From the NCBI RefSeq assembly GCF_016862555.1, contig NZ_BONE01000063.1, positions 1 through 44,561 on the forward strand: a DNA stretch of 44,561 nt. The letters run 5' to 3'. Below, one piece after another: positions 32,251 through 39,317 of this stretch; positions within the stretch are counted from its first letter, which is position 1; each line of letters starts with the position of its first letter. The translations under genes were made by a program, and so were the position numbers. Origin of the DNA: Asanoa siamensis. Its GTDB lineage: Bacteria; Actinomycetota; Actinomycetes; Mycobacteriales; Micromonosporaceae. The notes beneath the pieces are model-generated. The model saw nothing but the letters and a program-made list of their open reading frames with translations. It did not search any database and was not told where the DNA came from.

Positions 32251-33570
32251 GTGGCTGCCGAGGTCGTGGTGATCGGTGCCGGGCCCGCCGGGCTCGCCAC
32301 GCTGAAGGCGCTCGCGGACCGTGGCGTACCCGCCGTGTGTTTCGACGCCGGCGATCGGCCGGGCGGGCTCTGGGTCCTCGGCGGCCCGGGCTCCGGCGCC
32401 TACCGGACGCTGCACCTCAACACGAGCCGCACGCGTACGCAGTTCGCCGACCTGCCGATGCCCGCCGACTGGCCCGACTACCCGAGCCACGACCGGATCC
32501 TGGCTTATCTCATCGACTATGCCGACCGCTTCGGCCTGGGGAAGGCGATCCGGGCGCGGCACGTCGTCCGCCGTGTGCGCCGCGCGCCCGACGGCGGATG
32601 GTCGGTCGAGGCCGACGGCCCGGACGGCCCGGTCGTCACGAACGCCCGCGCGGTCGTGGTCGCGTCCGGGCACAACAGCGTCGCCCGCTGGCCCGACCCG
32701 CCGCTGCTCGGGCTGACGGCACCGCAGACGCACAGCCACGACTACCGCGACCCGGCGCAGTTGGCTGGTCGCCGGGTGCTCGTCGTCGGCGGCGGGAACT
32801 CCGCGATGGACATCGCCGCAGACGCCTCCAACGTGGCGGAGCGGACCGTCCTGTCGCTGCGCCGCGGCGTCTGGATCGTGCCGAAATACCTGTTCGGCCG
32901 CCCGTCGGACACGCTCAACGGTGCGCTCGCGACCCGCCTGCCGTGGCGGCTGCGGCAGGCGGTGAGCCAGACGATGCTGCGCGTCGCGACAGGCCGACCC
33001 AGCGCGTACGGGCTGCCCGCGCCGGTGCACGGCTTCCTCCAGGACCATCCGACGCTCTCCGACGTGCTGCTGTCCCGCGTCGGCCACGGCGAGATCGCGG
33101 TCCGCGGCGCCCTGCGCCGGGCCGACGGCAGCACGGTCGAGTTCGCCGACGGGACCAGCGAGGAGGTCGACCTCGTGGTGTGGTGCACCGGCTACCGGGC
33201 CGAGATCCCGTTCCTGGACCAGCCCGTACCCGGTGACCGGGTGCCGCTCTACCGCCACGTCTTCCACCTCGACGAGCCCGGCCTGTTCTTCGTGGGCCTG
33301 ATGCAGTCGACCGGCTCCGCGTTGCCGGTCGTGGAGGCGCAGGCGCGCCTGGTCGCGGCCTACGTCGCCGGCCGGTACGCCCTCCCGGCGCCCGACCGGC
33401 AGCGGGCCGACCGGGCGGCCCGGCTGCGCGCCGCCGAGCGCCGGTGGGGCGACCGCCGGCCCGCGATGCGGATCGACTTCGACGCCTATCTCGCGCTCGC
33501 GACCGTCGAGCTGCGCCAGGGCGAGCGCCGCGTGGCGCGGGGCACGGGACAGCGTTGGGAGGCGCGGTGA
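32251..33570 (+). CDS. flavin-containing monooxygenase-like oxidoreductase
   Basis: A 439-residue two-dinucleotide-fold flavoprotein. The FAD site is VVVIGAGPAGLATLKAL (5-21) and the NADPH site is VLVVGGGNSAMDIAADA (about 173-189), with an ATG-like VVWCTGYRAEIPFL near 310. A region with SRTRTQFADLPMPADWPDYPSH resembles FMO/N-hydroxylating enzymes. The Baeyer-Villiger fingerprint FxGxxxHxxxW is not present (HSHDYRDP stands there), so a true BVMO is unlikely. The GTG at 32251 begins 1 bp after the previous stop, and the stop overlaps the SDR start. It may oxygenate an N- or S-containing or lipophilic substrate. Confidence 0.85.
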   Translation: MAAEVVVIGAGPAGLATLKALADRGVPAVCFDAGDRPGGLWVLGGPGSGAYRTLHLNTSRTRTQFADLPMPADWPDYPSHDRILAYLIDYADRFGLGKAIRARHVVRRVRRAPDGGWSVEADGPDGPVVTNARAVVVASGHNSVARWPDPPLLGLTAPQTHSHDYRDPAQLAGRRVLVVGGGNSAMDIAADASNVAERTVLSLRRGVWIVPKYLFGRPSDTLNGALATRLPWRLRQAVSQTMLRVATGRPSAYGLPAPVHGFLQDHPTLSDVLLSRVGHGEIAVRGALRRADGSTVEFADGTSEEVDLVVWCTGYRAEIPFLDQPVPGDRVPLYRHVFHLDEPGLFFVGLMQSTGSALPVVEAQARLVAAYVAGRYALPAPDRQRADRAARLRAAERRWGDRRPAMRIDFDAYLALATVELRQGERRVARGTGQRWEAR

Positions 33571-34382
33571 GCGCACTGCACGGACGGCGAGTCGTCATCA
33601 CGGGCGCGGCCGGCACGGTGGGCCGGGCGCTGTGCCGCGCGTTGACGGAGCAGGGCGCGCGGGTGATCGGCCTGGACCTCGCCGCACCCGACGACGCTCC
33701 GGTGCCGGTGCTCGCCTGCGACCTCACCGACCATGCGGCCGTCCCGACGGCGGTCGACGCCGCCGTCGCCCGGCTCGGCGGCCTGGACCTGCTGGTCAAC
33801 AACGCCGGCATCGGCGGGCCGGCGCCGGCCGAGCTGCCACCGGACGCGACGGTGCGCCGCCAGCTCGAGGTGAACCTGCTCGCCGCCTGGGCGACGACCG
33901 CCGCGGCGCTCCCGGCACTGGAGGCATCCCGCGGCCGCGTCGTCTTCATCGCGAGCCGGATGGCGGCGCTACCGCTGCCGCTGGCCGCGGCGTACGGGGT
34001 GAGCAAGCGGGCCCTGGTCGCCTACGCCGACGCGCTGCGCCTGGAGGTCGGCACCCACATCGGGGTGACGGTGGTCTACCCCAGCATGATCGCCTCACCG
34101 ATCCACGACTCGACGGCCGCGGCGGGGCTGTCGCTGGAGGGGGTGTCCCGCTACGAGCCGATCGAGGGCGTCGTCGGCGCGGTCGTCCGGGCGGCGACGG
34201 CGCGCCGCGCACCGGCCGACCTGGCCACGACCCGCCGCGGCCGGGTGGAGCTGACGATCGCGCGGCATCTTCCGGGCCTGGCGCGGCGGATGGTCAACCG
34301 CACGGTCGCCGGGCGCCTCGCCGCGGGCGCCTTCGACGGCGCGGCCCTCGCGGAAGGCCTCCGCCGCCGCGCCAGAGACTGA
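33567..34382 (+). CDS. short-chain dehydrogenase/reductase (SDR)
   Basis: A 271-residue NAD(P)-dependent oxidoreductase. Motifs are TGAAGTVG (about 11-18), NNAGIGG, the catalytic Ser in FIASRMAAL and YGVSKRAL (Tyr and Lys). The GTG at 33567 overlaps the monooxygenase stop (GTGA), and a GGGAGG lies just upstream. C-terminal residues beyond 215 are Arg-rich and may bind membranes or a partner; classical SDRs are often shorter (about 250). Paired with the monooxygenase, it could form a two-step oxidation of an alcohol or ketone. Confidence 0.88.
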   Translation: MSALHGRRVVITGAAGTVGRALCRALTEQGARVIGLDLAAPDDAPVPVLACDLTDHAAVPTAVDAAVARLGGLDLLVNNAGIGGPAPAELPPDATVRRQLEVNLLAAWATTAAALPALEASRGRVVFIASRMAALPLPLAAAYGVSKRALVAYADALRLEVGTHIGVTVVYPSMIASPIHDSTAAAGLSLEGVSRYEPIEGVVGAVVRAATARRAPADLATTRRGRVELTIARHLPGLARRMVNRTVAGRLAAGAFDGAALAEGLRRRARD

Positions 34383-34490
34383 CGGAAGAGGTGCCGACAC
34401 TGCTGCGTGGCGTTGATCCGCGAGCGCCTACGGAGATGACGACAAACCAAGGTGAGTTGGTCCGCGCCCGGCCGCCCTTTCTCGCAGCAC

Positions 34491-34515
34491 TTGTTTCGAG
34501 AGAGTTGTTTCGAGA
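34491..34515 (+). repeat. tandem 14-bp-spaced direct repeat TTGTTTCGAGA
   Basis: TTGTTTCGAGA occurs at 34491-34501 and again at 34505-34515, so two copies are 14 bp apart. They lie 21 bp before the hydrolase ATG at 34536, ahead of its ribosome binding site (GGGAGG). The stretch is AT-rich relative to its surroundings. It is a candidate binding site for a dimeric regulator or a duplicated promoter element. Confidence 0.5.
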
Positions 34516-34535
34516 ACATGTGGCGGGAGGCGTTG

Positions 34536-35447
34536 ATGGATCAAACCTGGGACGACCCGGTCGTGGCCGCGCTGTCCAGCCTGGTGGGAGACGGCGTCGT
34601 GCGGCGTGGGCTGAGCCGCGGCAATGGCCGGCAACTGCGTTGGGTCGAGACCGGCGGCAACGCGCCGACCGTCGTCCTGGTGGCCGGTGCCGGCGAGGTC
34701 GCCCTCGACTGGGCCGTCCTGCTGCCGCGGCTCGCCGGCCGGTACCGCGTCGTCGCCTACGACCGGGCCGGGCTGGGTGCCAGCGACCGCGTCCGGCCGC
34801 TGACCGTGCGGTCCCAAGTGGACGATCTCGTCGCGTTGCTGGACGACGTCGGTCCCGCCGTGCTCGTCGGTCATAGCTGGGGCGGGCTTTTGGCCGAACT
34901 GGCCGCCTGCGCCCGGCCCCAGAGCGTCGTGGGTCTGGTCCTCGTCGAACCCTTCCACGAGGACACGACGACCGCCGTGCCGTGGAGGCTGCGGGCCGCG
35001 TCCACCGCCATGCTCAACGGGATCGTGGCGCTGAAAGCCGTCGGTCTGTTTCCGCGGATCGCCGCCGGCATGGGGCGTGCGCTGGCCGAACGTTGCACGG
35101 CGGATCCGCGTACCCGGGCGCTGATCACCGCCGCCTACCTCGCCTCGTACTCCTCCATCGGCAACGTCGCGACCATCCGTGCGGAGAACCGGCTGGCCGA
35201 CGTGCACACCGACCAGACCCGGGCGGCTCGCGCGTGGTCGCCTCGGCCCGACGTACCGATGCGGATCCTGACCGCAACCCGCGGCAAGCCGCCCGCCCTG
35301 CGACAGCGATCGCACGACCTGGCCGACGCGACCGCCGCGGGGTTTCCCCGCGGCGAGCGTCGCGTCGTGGCCGACACCGGCCACTACATCCACAAGGACC
35401 AGCCGGCGGCTGTCGCCGAAGCTATCGCGGACGTCGTCACCCCGTGA
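34536..35447 (+). CDS. alpha/beta hydrolase
   Basis: A 303-residue alpha/beta-fold hydrolase. The elements are VVLVAGAGEVALDW (oxyanion region), AYDRAGLGAS, the nucleophile elbow VGHSWGG, and a C-terminal His in TGHYIHKDQP. The start is ATG 34536, because GGGAGG sits just before it; an in-frame ATG at 34452 precedes the direct repeat and has no site. There is no signal peptide. Epoxide-hydrolase-like and lactone- or ester-hydrolysing relatives exist; the substrate cannot be inferred. The 3' end overlaps the convergent DoxX-like gene by 11 bp. Confidence 0.87.
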   Translation: MDQTWDDPVVAALSSLVGDGVVRRGLSRGNGRQLRWVETGGNAPTVVLVAGAGEVALDWAVLLPRLAGRYRVVAYDRAGLGASDRVRPLTVRSQVDDLVALLDDVGPAVLVGHSWGGLLAELAACARPQSVVGLVLVEPFHEDTTTAVPWRLRAASTAMLNGIVALKAVGLFPRIAAGMGRALAERCTADPRTRALITAAYLASYSSIGNVATIRAENRLADVHTDQTRAARAWSPRPDVPMRILTATRGKPPALRQRSHDLADATAAGFPRGERRVVADTGHYIHKDQPAAVAEAIADVVTP

Positions 35448-35820
35448 AGGGTGCCGGGCCGAAGCGTCCCCAGGCGAGGAAGACCGCCAGCGCCAGGTAG
35501 ACGAGGTCCGCCGCGATCGTCGTACGCTCGCCCCGGCGCAGCCGCATCACGACCGCGCCCGTGAACAGCAGCGCGACACACACCGCGGTCACCGGCACGA
35601 GGACCGGCGCGATGTCCAGCAGGGCCGGCAGCACCAGGCCGGCCGCGGCGAAGATCTCGAGGGTGCCGATCGCCCGCAAAGCGCCCGGGCTGAAGTCCAG
35701 CACCCATTCGGCGGCCGCGCCCGCTCGGGCGATCCGCTCCCTGGGCACGAACATCTTGGACGTGCTCACCAACAGCACCGCGGCCAACAACCCGGCGACG
35801 ATCCACAGCGCGACGTTCAT
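35437..35820 (-). CDS. DoxX-like four-TM membrane protein
   Basis: A 127-residue integral membrane protein with four hydrophobic spans (about 1-21, 48-68, 70-92, 105-123). The sequence TSKMFVPRERI, the TLEIFAAAGLVLP span and the MRLRRGERTTIAADLVYLALAVFLAWGRF end follow the DoxX-like (DUF/DoxX subfamily) pattern. An AGGAG lies five bases before the ATG at 35820. A role in redox or oxidative stress is a family-level suggestion only. Confidence 0.78.
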   Translation of the reverse strand: MNVALWIVAGLLAAVLLVSTSKMFVPRERIARAGAAAEWVLDFSPGALRAIGTLEIFAAAGLVLPALLDIAPVLVPVTAVCVALLFTGAVVMRLRRGERTTIAADLVYLALAVFLAWGRFGPAPFTG

Positions 35821-35907
35821 GACATCTCCTGTCCGATAGTGGCTACGAACGGAAGACGAGACGGCCGCGTACGCCATGAACGGTCGTAACCGGGGTCACA
35901 GGCGCTC

Positions 35908-35913
35908 TAGAGT
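35908..35913 (+). promoter_or_regulatory. -10 hexamer TAGAGT of a leaderless promoter
   Basis: TAGAGT is followed by seven bases and the ATG at 35921. No ribosome binding site is visible, consistent with a leaderless message. Confidence 0.45.
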
Positions 35914-35920
35914 GCCGGGC

Positions 35921-37081
35921 ATGGCATGGAAGATGGTCGACGGTGTGGTGACGGCGTGGTTCGACGCGCCCTCGCTGATCGCGGGGGCCGCGCTGGCCGC
36001 GCGCGTCGCGGAGCTGTCGGCCGGGACCGTGGTCGACCTGCGTGCGACGGGCGTGCGGGTACGCCTCGACGCACCCGCCCACGCCGAGGCGGTGTCGGCG
36101 GCCGCGCGCGATCTCGGCCTGACCGCGAACCCGGCCGTGCCACAGCAGGTGAGCGTCGTCATCGAAGCCGCGAATCCGGCCGAGGTCCGCGGGTTCTGGC
36201 AGCGGGTGCTCGACTACATGCCGGATGCCGACGGCGGCCTGACCGATCCGCTGGGCCGCGACCCCACGCTCCGGATCCGCCGGTCGACCGAGCCCCGGCC
36301 CTTGCGCAACCGCATCCACCTGGACGTGGTGCGCCCGGAAGCCGCGGCCACGCAGGCGAGCCCCGGCGAGGCATCGGGCCCGTACGGGGTCCGGCACAGC
36401 GACCCCGACGGCAACGAGGTCGACCTGGTGCCGGGCGCGCCACTCGGCGAAAGCTCGAGGACAGCCGACTGGCAGTCGGTCTTCAGCGCGATGGCGTGCT
36501 ACCGCGTCGCCACGCGGACGCAGCAACGTGACCTGGCCACCGCGGCCGCGGCACTGGCCGACGACAGGCGCTTCCCGCTGCTGATCGACCTGCGCCCCGG
36601 ACTCGTCATCCTCGACAGCGGCAAGGACCAGTGGGAGGACGACGCCCACGGCCTCGATGTCGACTTCACCGACCTCGCGGGAGACATCCAGACCGCCGCC
36701 CGCGACCTGGGGGCGACCGCCGACCCGGGCCTGCCACGCTTCGCCCAGCTCTTCCTCGACGCCGCCGACGTCGCGGCGGTGCGGGCGTTCTGGGTAGCCG
36801 CCCTCGGATACACCCACGACCGGCGCGCGGGAGTCAGCGACATCCACGACCCATGCCGCCTGAACCCGGTGCTGGTGTTCCAGGAGCTGGACGCGTCGGA
36901 AACGGAGCGCCGCCGCCAGCGCAACCGCGTCCACGTGGAGCTCGCGATGCCACCCGACACCGCGACGACCCGCCTCGCCACGACCCTCGCGGCCGGCGGC
37001 CGCCTCCTCGACGAGCAGGGCGACCGCCGGCGGATCGCCGACCCCGAAGGCAACGAACTCGTGCTCGTCAGCGGCGCCTGA
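35921..37081 (+). CDS. duplicated PCD-like/VOC fusion protein
   Basis: A 386-residue protein built from a tandem duplication of a two-part unit. Each unit has a segment resembling pterin-4a-carbinolamine dehydratase (about 1-85 and 190-275; AARDLGLTANP and AARDLGATADP are equivalent ends), followed by a VOC glyoxalase domain. The VOC domains (about 86-185 and 276-386) end in SDPDGNEVDLV and ADPEGNELVLV. The HHP motif that carries the catalytic histidines of true PCD enzymes is missing in both copies, so that activity is probably lost. The ATG at 35921 is used because it starts on the homologous sequence and has a leaderless promoter. Confidence 0.78.
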   Translation: MAWKMVDGVVTAWFDAPSLIAGAALAARVAELSAGTVVDLRATGVRVRLDAPAHAEAVSAAARDLGLTANPAVPQQVSVVIEAANPAEVRGFWQRVLDYMPDADGGLTDPLGRDPTLRIRRSTEPRPLRNRIHLDVVRPEAAATQASPGEASGPYGVRHSDPDGNEVDLVPGAPLGESSRTADWQSVFSAMACYRVATRTQQRDLATAAAALADDRRFPLLIDLRPGLVILDSGKDQWEDDAHGLDVDFTDLAGDIQTAARDLGATADPGLPRFAQLFLDAADVAAVRAFWVAALGYTHDRRAGVSDIHDPCRLNPVLVFQELDASETERRRQRNRVHVELAMPPDTATTRLATTLAAGGRLLDEQGDRRRIADPEGNELVLVSGA

Positions 37082-37084
37082 ACA

Positions 37085-37729
37085 CCGGGTGAGCACGATG
37101 CCCGTCACGCCGTGCGCCGGGTCCGCGTACGTGGACGTGCCGCTGCCGCCGTCCCAGCCGAACTGGCCCATCGGCGCGTAGTCGCCGCGGTACGTGCGCA
37201 CCGCCGTCCCGAAGCCCCAACCCCCGTGCTGTCCCTGACCGAACGACAGGTGGACGTTGTTGACGGCCATCGCGTGCCGGGCCGCCTGCTGCTCCGCCGT
37301 CAGCCGGTTCGTGGTCATCAGCTCCACCGCCGCCCGCGACAGGATCCGTTACCACCGCTCCCCGGGCTGGTACATCAGCGGCAGCGTGTCCATGCCGAGG
37401 CCGAACGTCGACGTCAGCACGTCGCGCACCATGATCGGTCGCCGCCGCGGCACCGTCTCGTCGAGCGGGCCGTCCAGGCGCTTCAGGACCTGCCGGTTCG
37501 CGAGTTCCGGCAGCCACGGCTCGACCAGGTCGTCCAGCCGCAGCCGGCACTCGTCGAGCAGGACCATCGCCGCCGCGACCGAGACCGGTTTCGACGTCGA
37601 CGCCATCCGGAAGTTCGTGTCCCGGCGCATCTATGCCCCGCCGTCGTGGCGCATCGTCCCGATCGCCTCGACGTGCGTCTCGTCGTCCCGGCTGACCAGG
37701 GCCACCACCGGCTGACGCCGTCCTGACAC
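37085..37729 (-). pseudogene. serine hydrolase (beta-lactamase class C-like), remnant with two in-frame stops
   Basis: On the minus strand one continuous frame reads QPVVALVSRDDETHVEA, a TAG stop (37633-37631), then MRRDTNFRMASTSKPVSVAAA with the SxxK nucleophile motif. It continues to LMYQPGERW and a TAA. It then jumps to ILSRAAVELMTTNRLTAEQQ and a C-terminal FGWDGGSGTSTY (KTG-like box) and ends at GIVLTR. About 130-150 residues between GERW and ILSRAA, which intact homologues contain, are missing, and both ends are cut. It has no start codon context. The protein is almost certainly dead. It is the remains of an esterase/penicillin-binding-protein-like gene. Confidence 0.75.
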
Positions 37730-37736
37730 CGCGCGG

Positions 37737-38087
37737 TCAGGCGCCGTAGGGCCGGTAGAAGAACAGCGCCCAGACCAGCGGCGCGGCGGCGACGGGGGCC
37801 AGGGCGAGGGCGAGGATCCGGAACCAGACCGGGAATCGGGTACGCGTCGCGAGCAACGCCGCCAGCAGGACGTAGCCGCACGACAGCACCGCGCTCGGCA
37901 GCACGGCCACCGGCTCGGCACCGCAGTCCGACGCGTCCTCGGCCCACGGCTGCCGGCACGGTGTCGACGGCGCCATCGACAGCAGCAGGCCGACGGCCGA
38001 CAGGCAGCCGATCGGCAGCAGTGGCAGGGCCAGCAGCGCCAGAGCGACGTTCACCCCGACCCGCGGCCGCCCACCCGGCGTCGTCAT
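37737..38087 (-). CDS. small membrane protein, unknown function
   Basis: A 116-residue protein with three to four hydrophobic stretches (about 14-36, 58-78, 86-108) and two Cys near the outside loop (PCRQPWAEDASDCG). No family is recognised. The ATG at 38087 has no good ribosome binding site and lies 6 bp after the methyltransferase stop, so it may be co-transcribed with that gene. Its stop is 8 bp from the broken serine hydrolase. Confidence 0.6.
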   Translation of the reverse strand: MTTPGGRPRVGVNVALALLALPLLPIGCLSAVGLLLSMAPSTPCRQPWAEDASDCGAEPVAVLPSAVLSCGYVLLAALLATRTRFPVWFRILALALAPVAAAPLVWALFFYRPYGA

Positions 38088-38093
38088 CACCGA

Positions 38094-38696
38094 TCAGCGC
38101 CGGGTGGCCAGGACCAGGGTCGTGTCGATCGTCAACGGAACCTCGTCGGCGAAGACGCCGGCGAGGTCGGCCAGCACCGCGTCCCGCAGGAGCCCCGGCA
38201 GCATCCGGAACTGCGACCGGGTCTGCGCCAGGCCCAGGTAGTCGGCCTTCCACACCGTGCGGTCGCTGCGGTAATGCTGGCTCGCCAGGCTGCCGAACGC
38301 CGCCACCTCGGCGAGTTCGGAGCCCGGCCAGCGGTGCCGGACGTCGCCGGGGCCGAGTGGGTCGTCGTGCACGGTCACGGCCGGCGCGTGCGACGCGTAC
38401 ACGTCGAGCATGGCCTGTCGCATCGATGGGTCGGCGACGCGTTCGTTGTGCCAGAACAGCGCCGGCGTCCCGCCCGCCGCCATCGCGGCGTCCGGTTCCA
38501 CCGCCACGACGGGCACGCCACGCTCGGCGAACGCCACCGTCGCCCGGCCGGTGCCCGCGCCCACCTCGAGCGCGGGCCCGGCCAGATGGCTGTAGCCCAG
38601 GACGTCGTCGACCAGCGCGGCCGGAAACGGCAGCCGGACCCGGTCGTAGTCCTCCGCGACCTCACCGAAGACCCTGCCCGCGGGACGCTTCTCCAC
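38094..38696 (-). CDS. SAM-dependent methyltransferase-like protein lacking its central segment
   Basis: A 200-residue protein of a methyltransferase family that normally has about 255 residues. Motif I is intact (ALEVGAGTGRAT, 42-53) and so is AVEPDAAMAA (65-74). Then GGTPALFWHNERVAD follows at once. In intact relatives roughly 55-60 residues separate these blocks and hold motifs II and III, including an AQAWHWVDP helix. An in-frame deletion near 38475 would explain this. SAM binding may survive but a working fold is doubtful. The frame is otherwise open with a leaderless promoter and a GTG start. Confidence 0.7.
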   Translation of the reverse strand: MEKRPAGRVFGEVAEDYDRVRLPFPAALVDDVLGYSHLAGPALEVGAGTGRATVAFAERGVPVVAVEPDAAMAAGGTPALFWHNERVADPSMRQAMLDVYASHAPAVTVHDDPLGPGDVRHRWPGSELAEVAAFGSLASQHYRSDRTVWKADYLGLAQTRSQFRMLPGLLRDAVLADLAGVFADEVPLTIDTTLVLATRR

Positions 38697-38702
38697 GGGC
38701 GC

Positions 38703-38708
38703 AGCTTA
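38703..38708 (-). promoter_or_regulatory. -10 hexamer TAAGCT of a leaderless promoter
   Basis: On the minus strand TAAGCT is followed by six bases and the GTG at 38696, the same geometry as elsewhere in the window. Confidence 0.45.
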
Positions 38709-38722
38709 CGGCCGCGCGGTTC

Positions 38723-39247
38723 CTAGTAGGTGACGCCGCCGGCCGGCGACTGGCCGCCGGACGTGATCGCGTCGCCGTTCGGGTTGACGAGCCACCACAG
38801 CGCGCCGAAGGCGTTGACGCCCTGGCCGTTGGTCTGGCCCGGCGACGTGTCGGCGACGAAGTAGTACAACGGGTGGTTGTTGTAGGTCGCCTGCTTCGTG
38901 TTGTCCTGCCGGTTCGACGTCGCGAGCTTGCCCGCGTCGACGCCGTTGCCGGCCACGACCGCGCCCTGCGTCACCAGCGGCGGCCACTGGGCCGCGCAGG
39001 CGCCGTTGCACGTCGACGTGTTGCCGGTGTCGGCCACGAACAGGTACAGCGACCGGCCCTGGCCGTCGGTCAGGTAGGCGCCGTTGGGCCCGTTGCGGGT
39101 CTGCACGGTGACGCTGGCCGGCGGTGCGTTCTTCGCGTCGTTGACGTCGGCCGCCGTGGTCGCCGCCGTCGCGCCCGCGACCACGAGGGCCGCACCCGCC
39201 ACGCCGACCCCGATTTTCGCCCAGAACCCTTTCGAACGCCCAGACAT
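38723..39247 (-). CDS. secreted 'lipoprotein repeat' (PF03640-type) protein
   Basis: A 174-residue protein with an N-terminal membrane anchor or signal (about 8-35, AKIGVGVAGAALVVAGATA) and two copies of a repeat about 45 residues long. Copies centre on YLTDGQGRSLYLFVADTGNTSTCNGACAAQWPPL and KQATYNNHPLYYFVADTSPGQTNGQG. The CxxxCxxxWPP motif marks the family, known in actinobacteria as a secreted repeat of unknown function; a haem or metal role has been proposed for relatives. There is no lipobox Cys, so it is probably anchored or released. The ATG at 39247 follows GGAAGGA about nine bases upstream. Confidence 0.83.
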   Translation of the reverse strand: MSGRSKGFWAKIGVGVAGAALVVAGATAATTAADVNDAKNAPPASVTVQTRNGPNGAYLTDGQGRSLYLFVADTGNTSTCNGACAAQWPPLVTQGAVVAGNGVDAGKLATSNRQDNTKQATYNNHPLYYFVADTSPGQTNGQGVNAFGALWWLVNPNGDAITSGGQSPAGGVTY

Positions 39248-39317
39248 GGCGCTGTTCCTTCCCCCCGATGAAACAGTTACCAAAGGCCGACGCTACGCCG
39301 GGGGTGCGGGGGAGCGG

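Noticed and set aside
32251-33570. Baeyer-Villiger monooxygenase
   Set aside because: The FxGxxxHxxxW fingerprint is absent; only general FAD and NADPH motifs are present.
35821-38700. Mobile element causing the decayed region
   Set aside because: No transposase, integrase, target-site duplication or terminal inverted repeat could be found.
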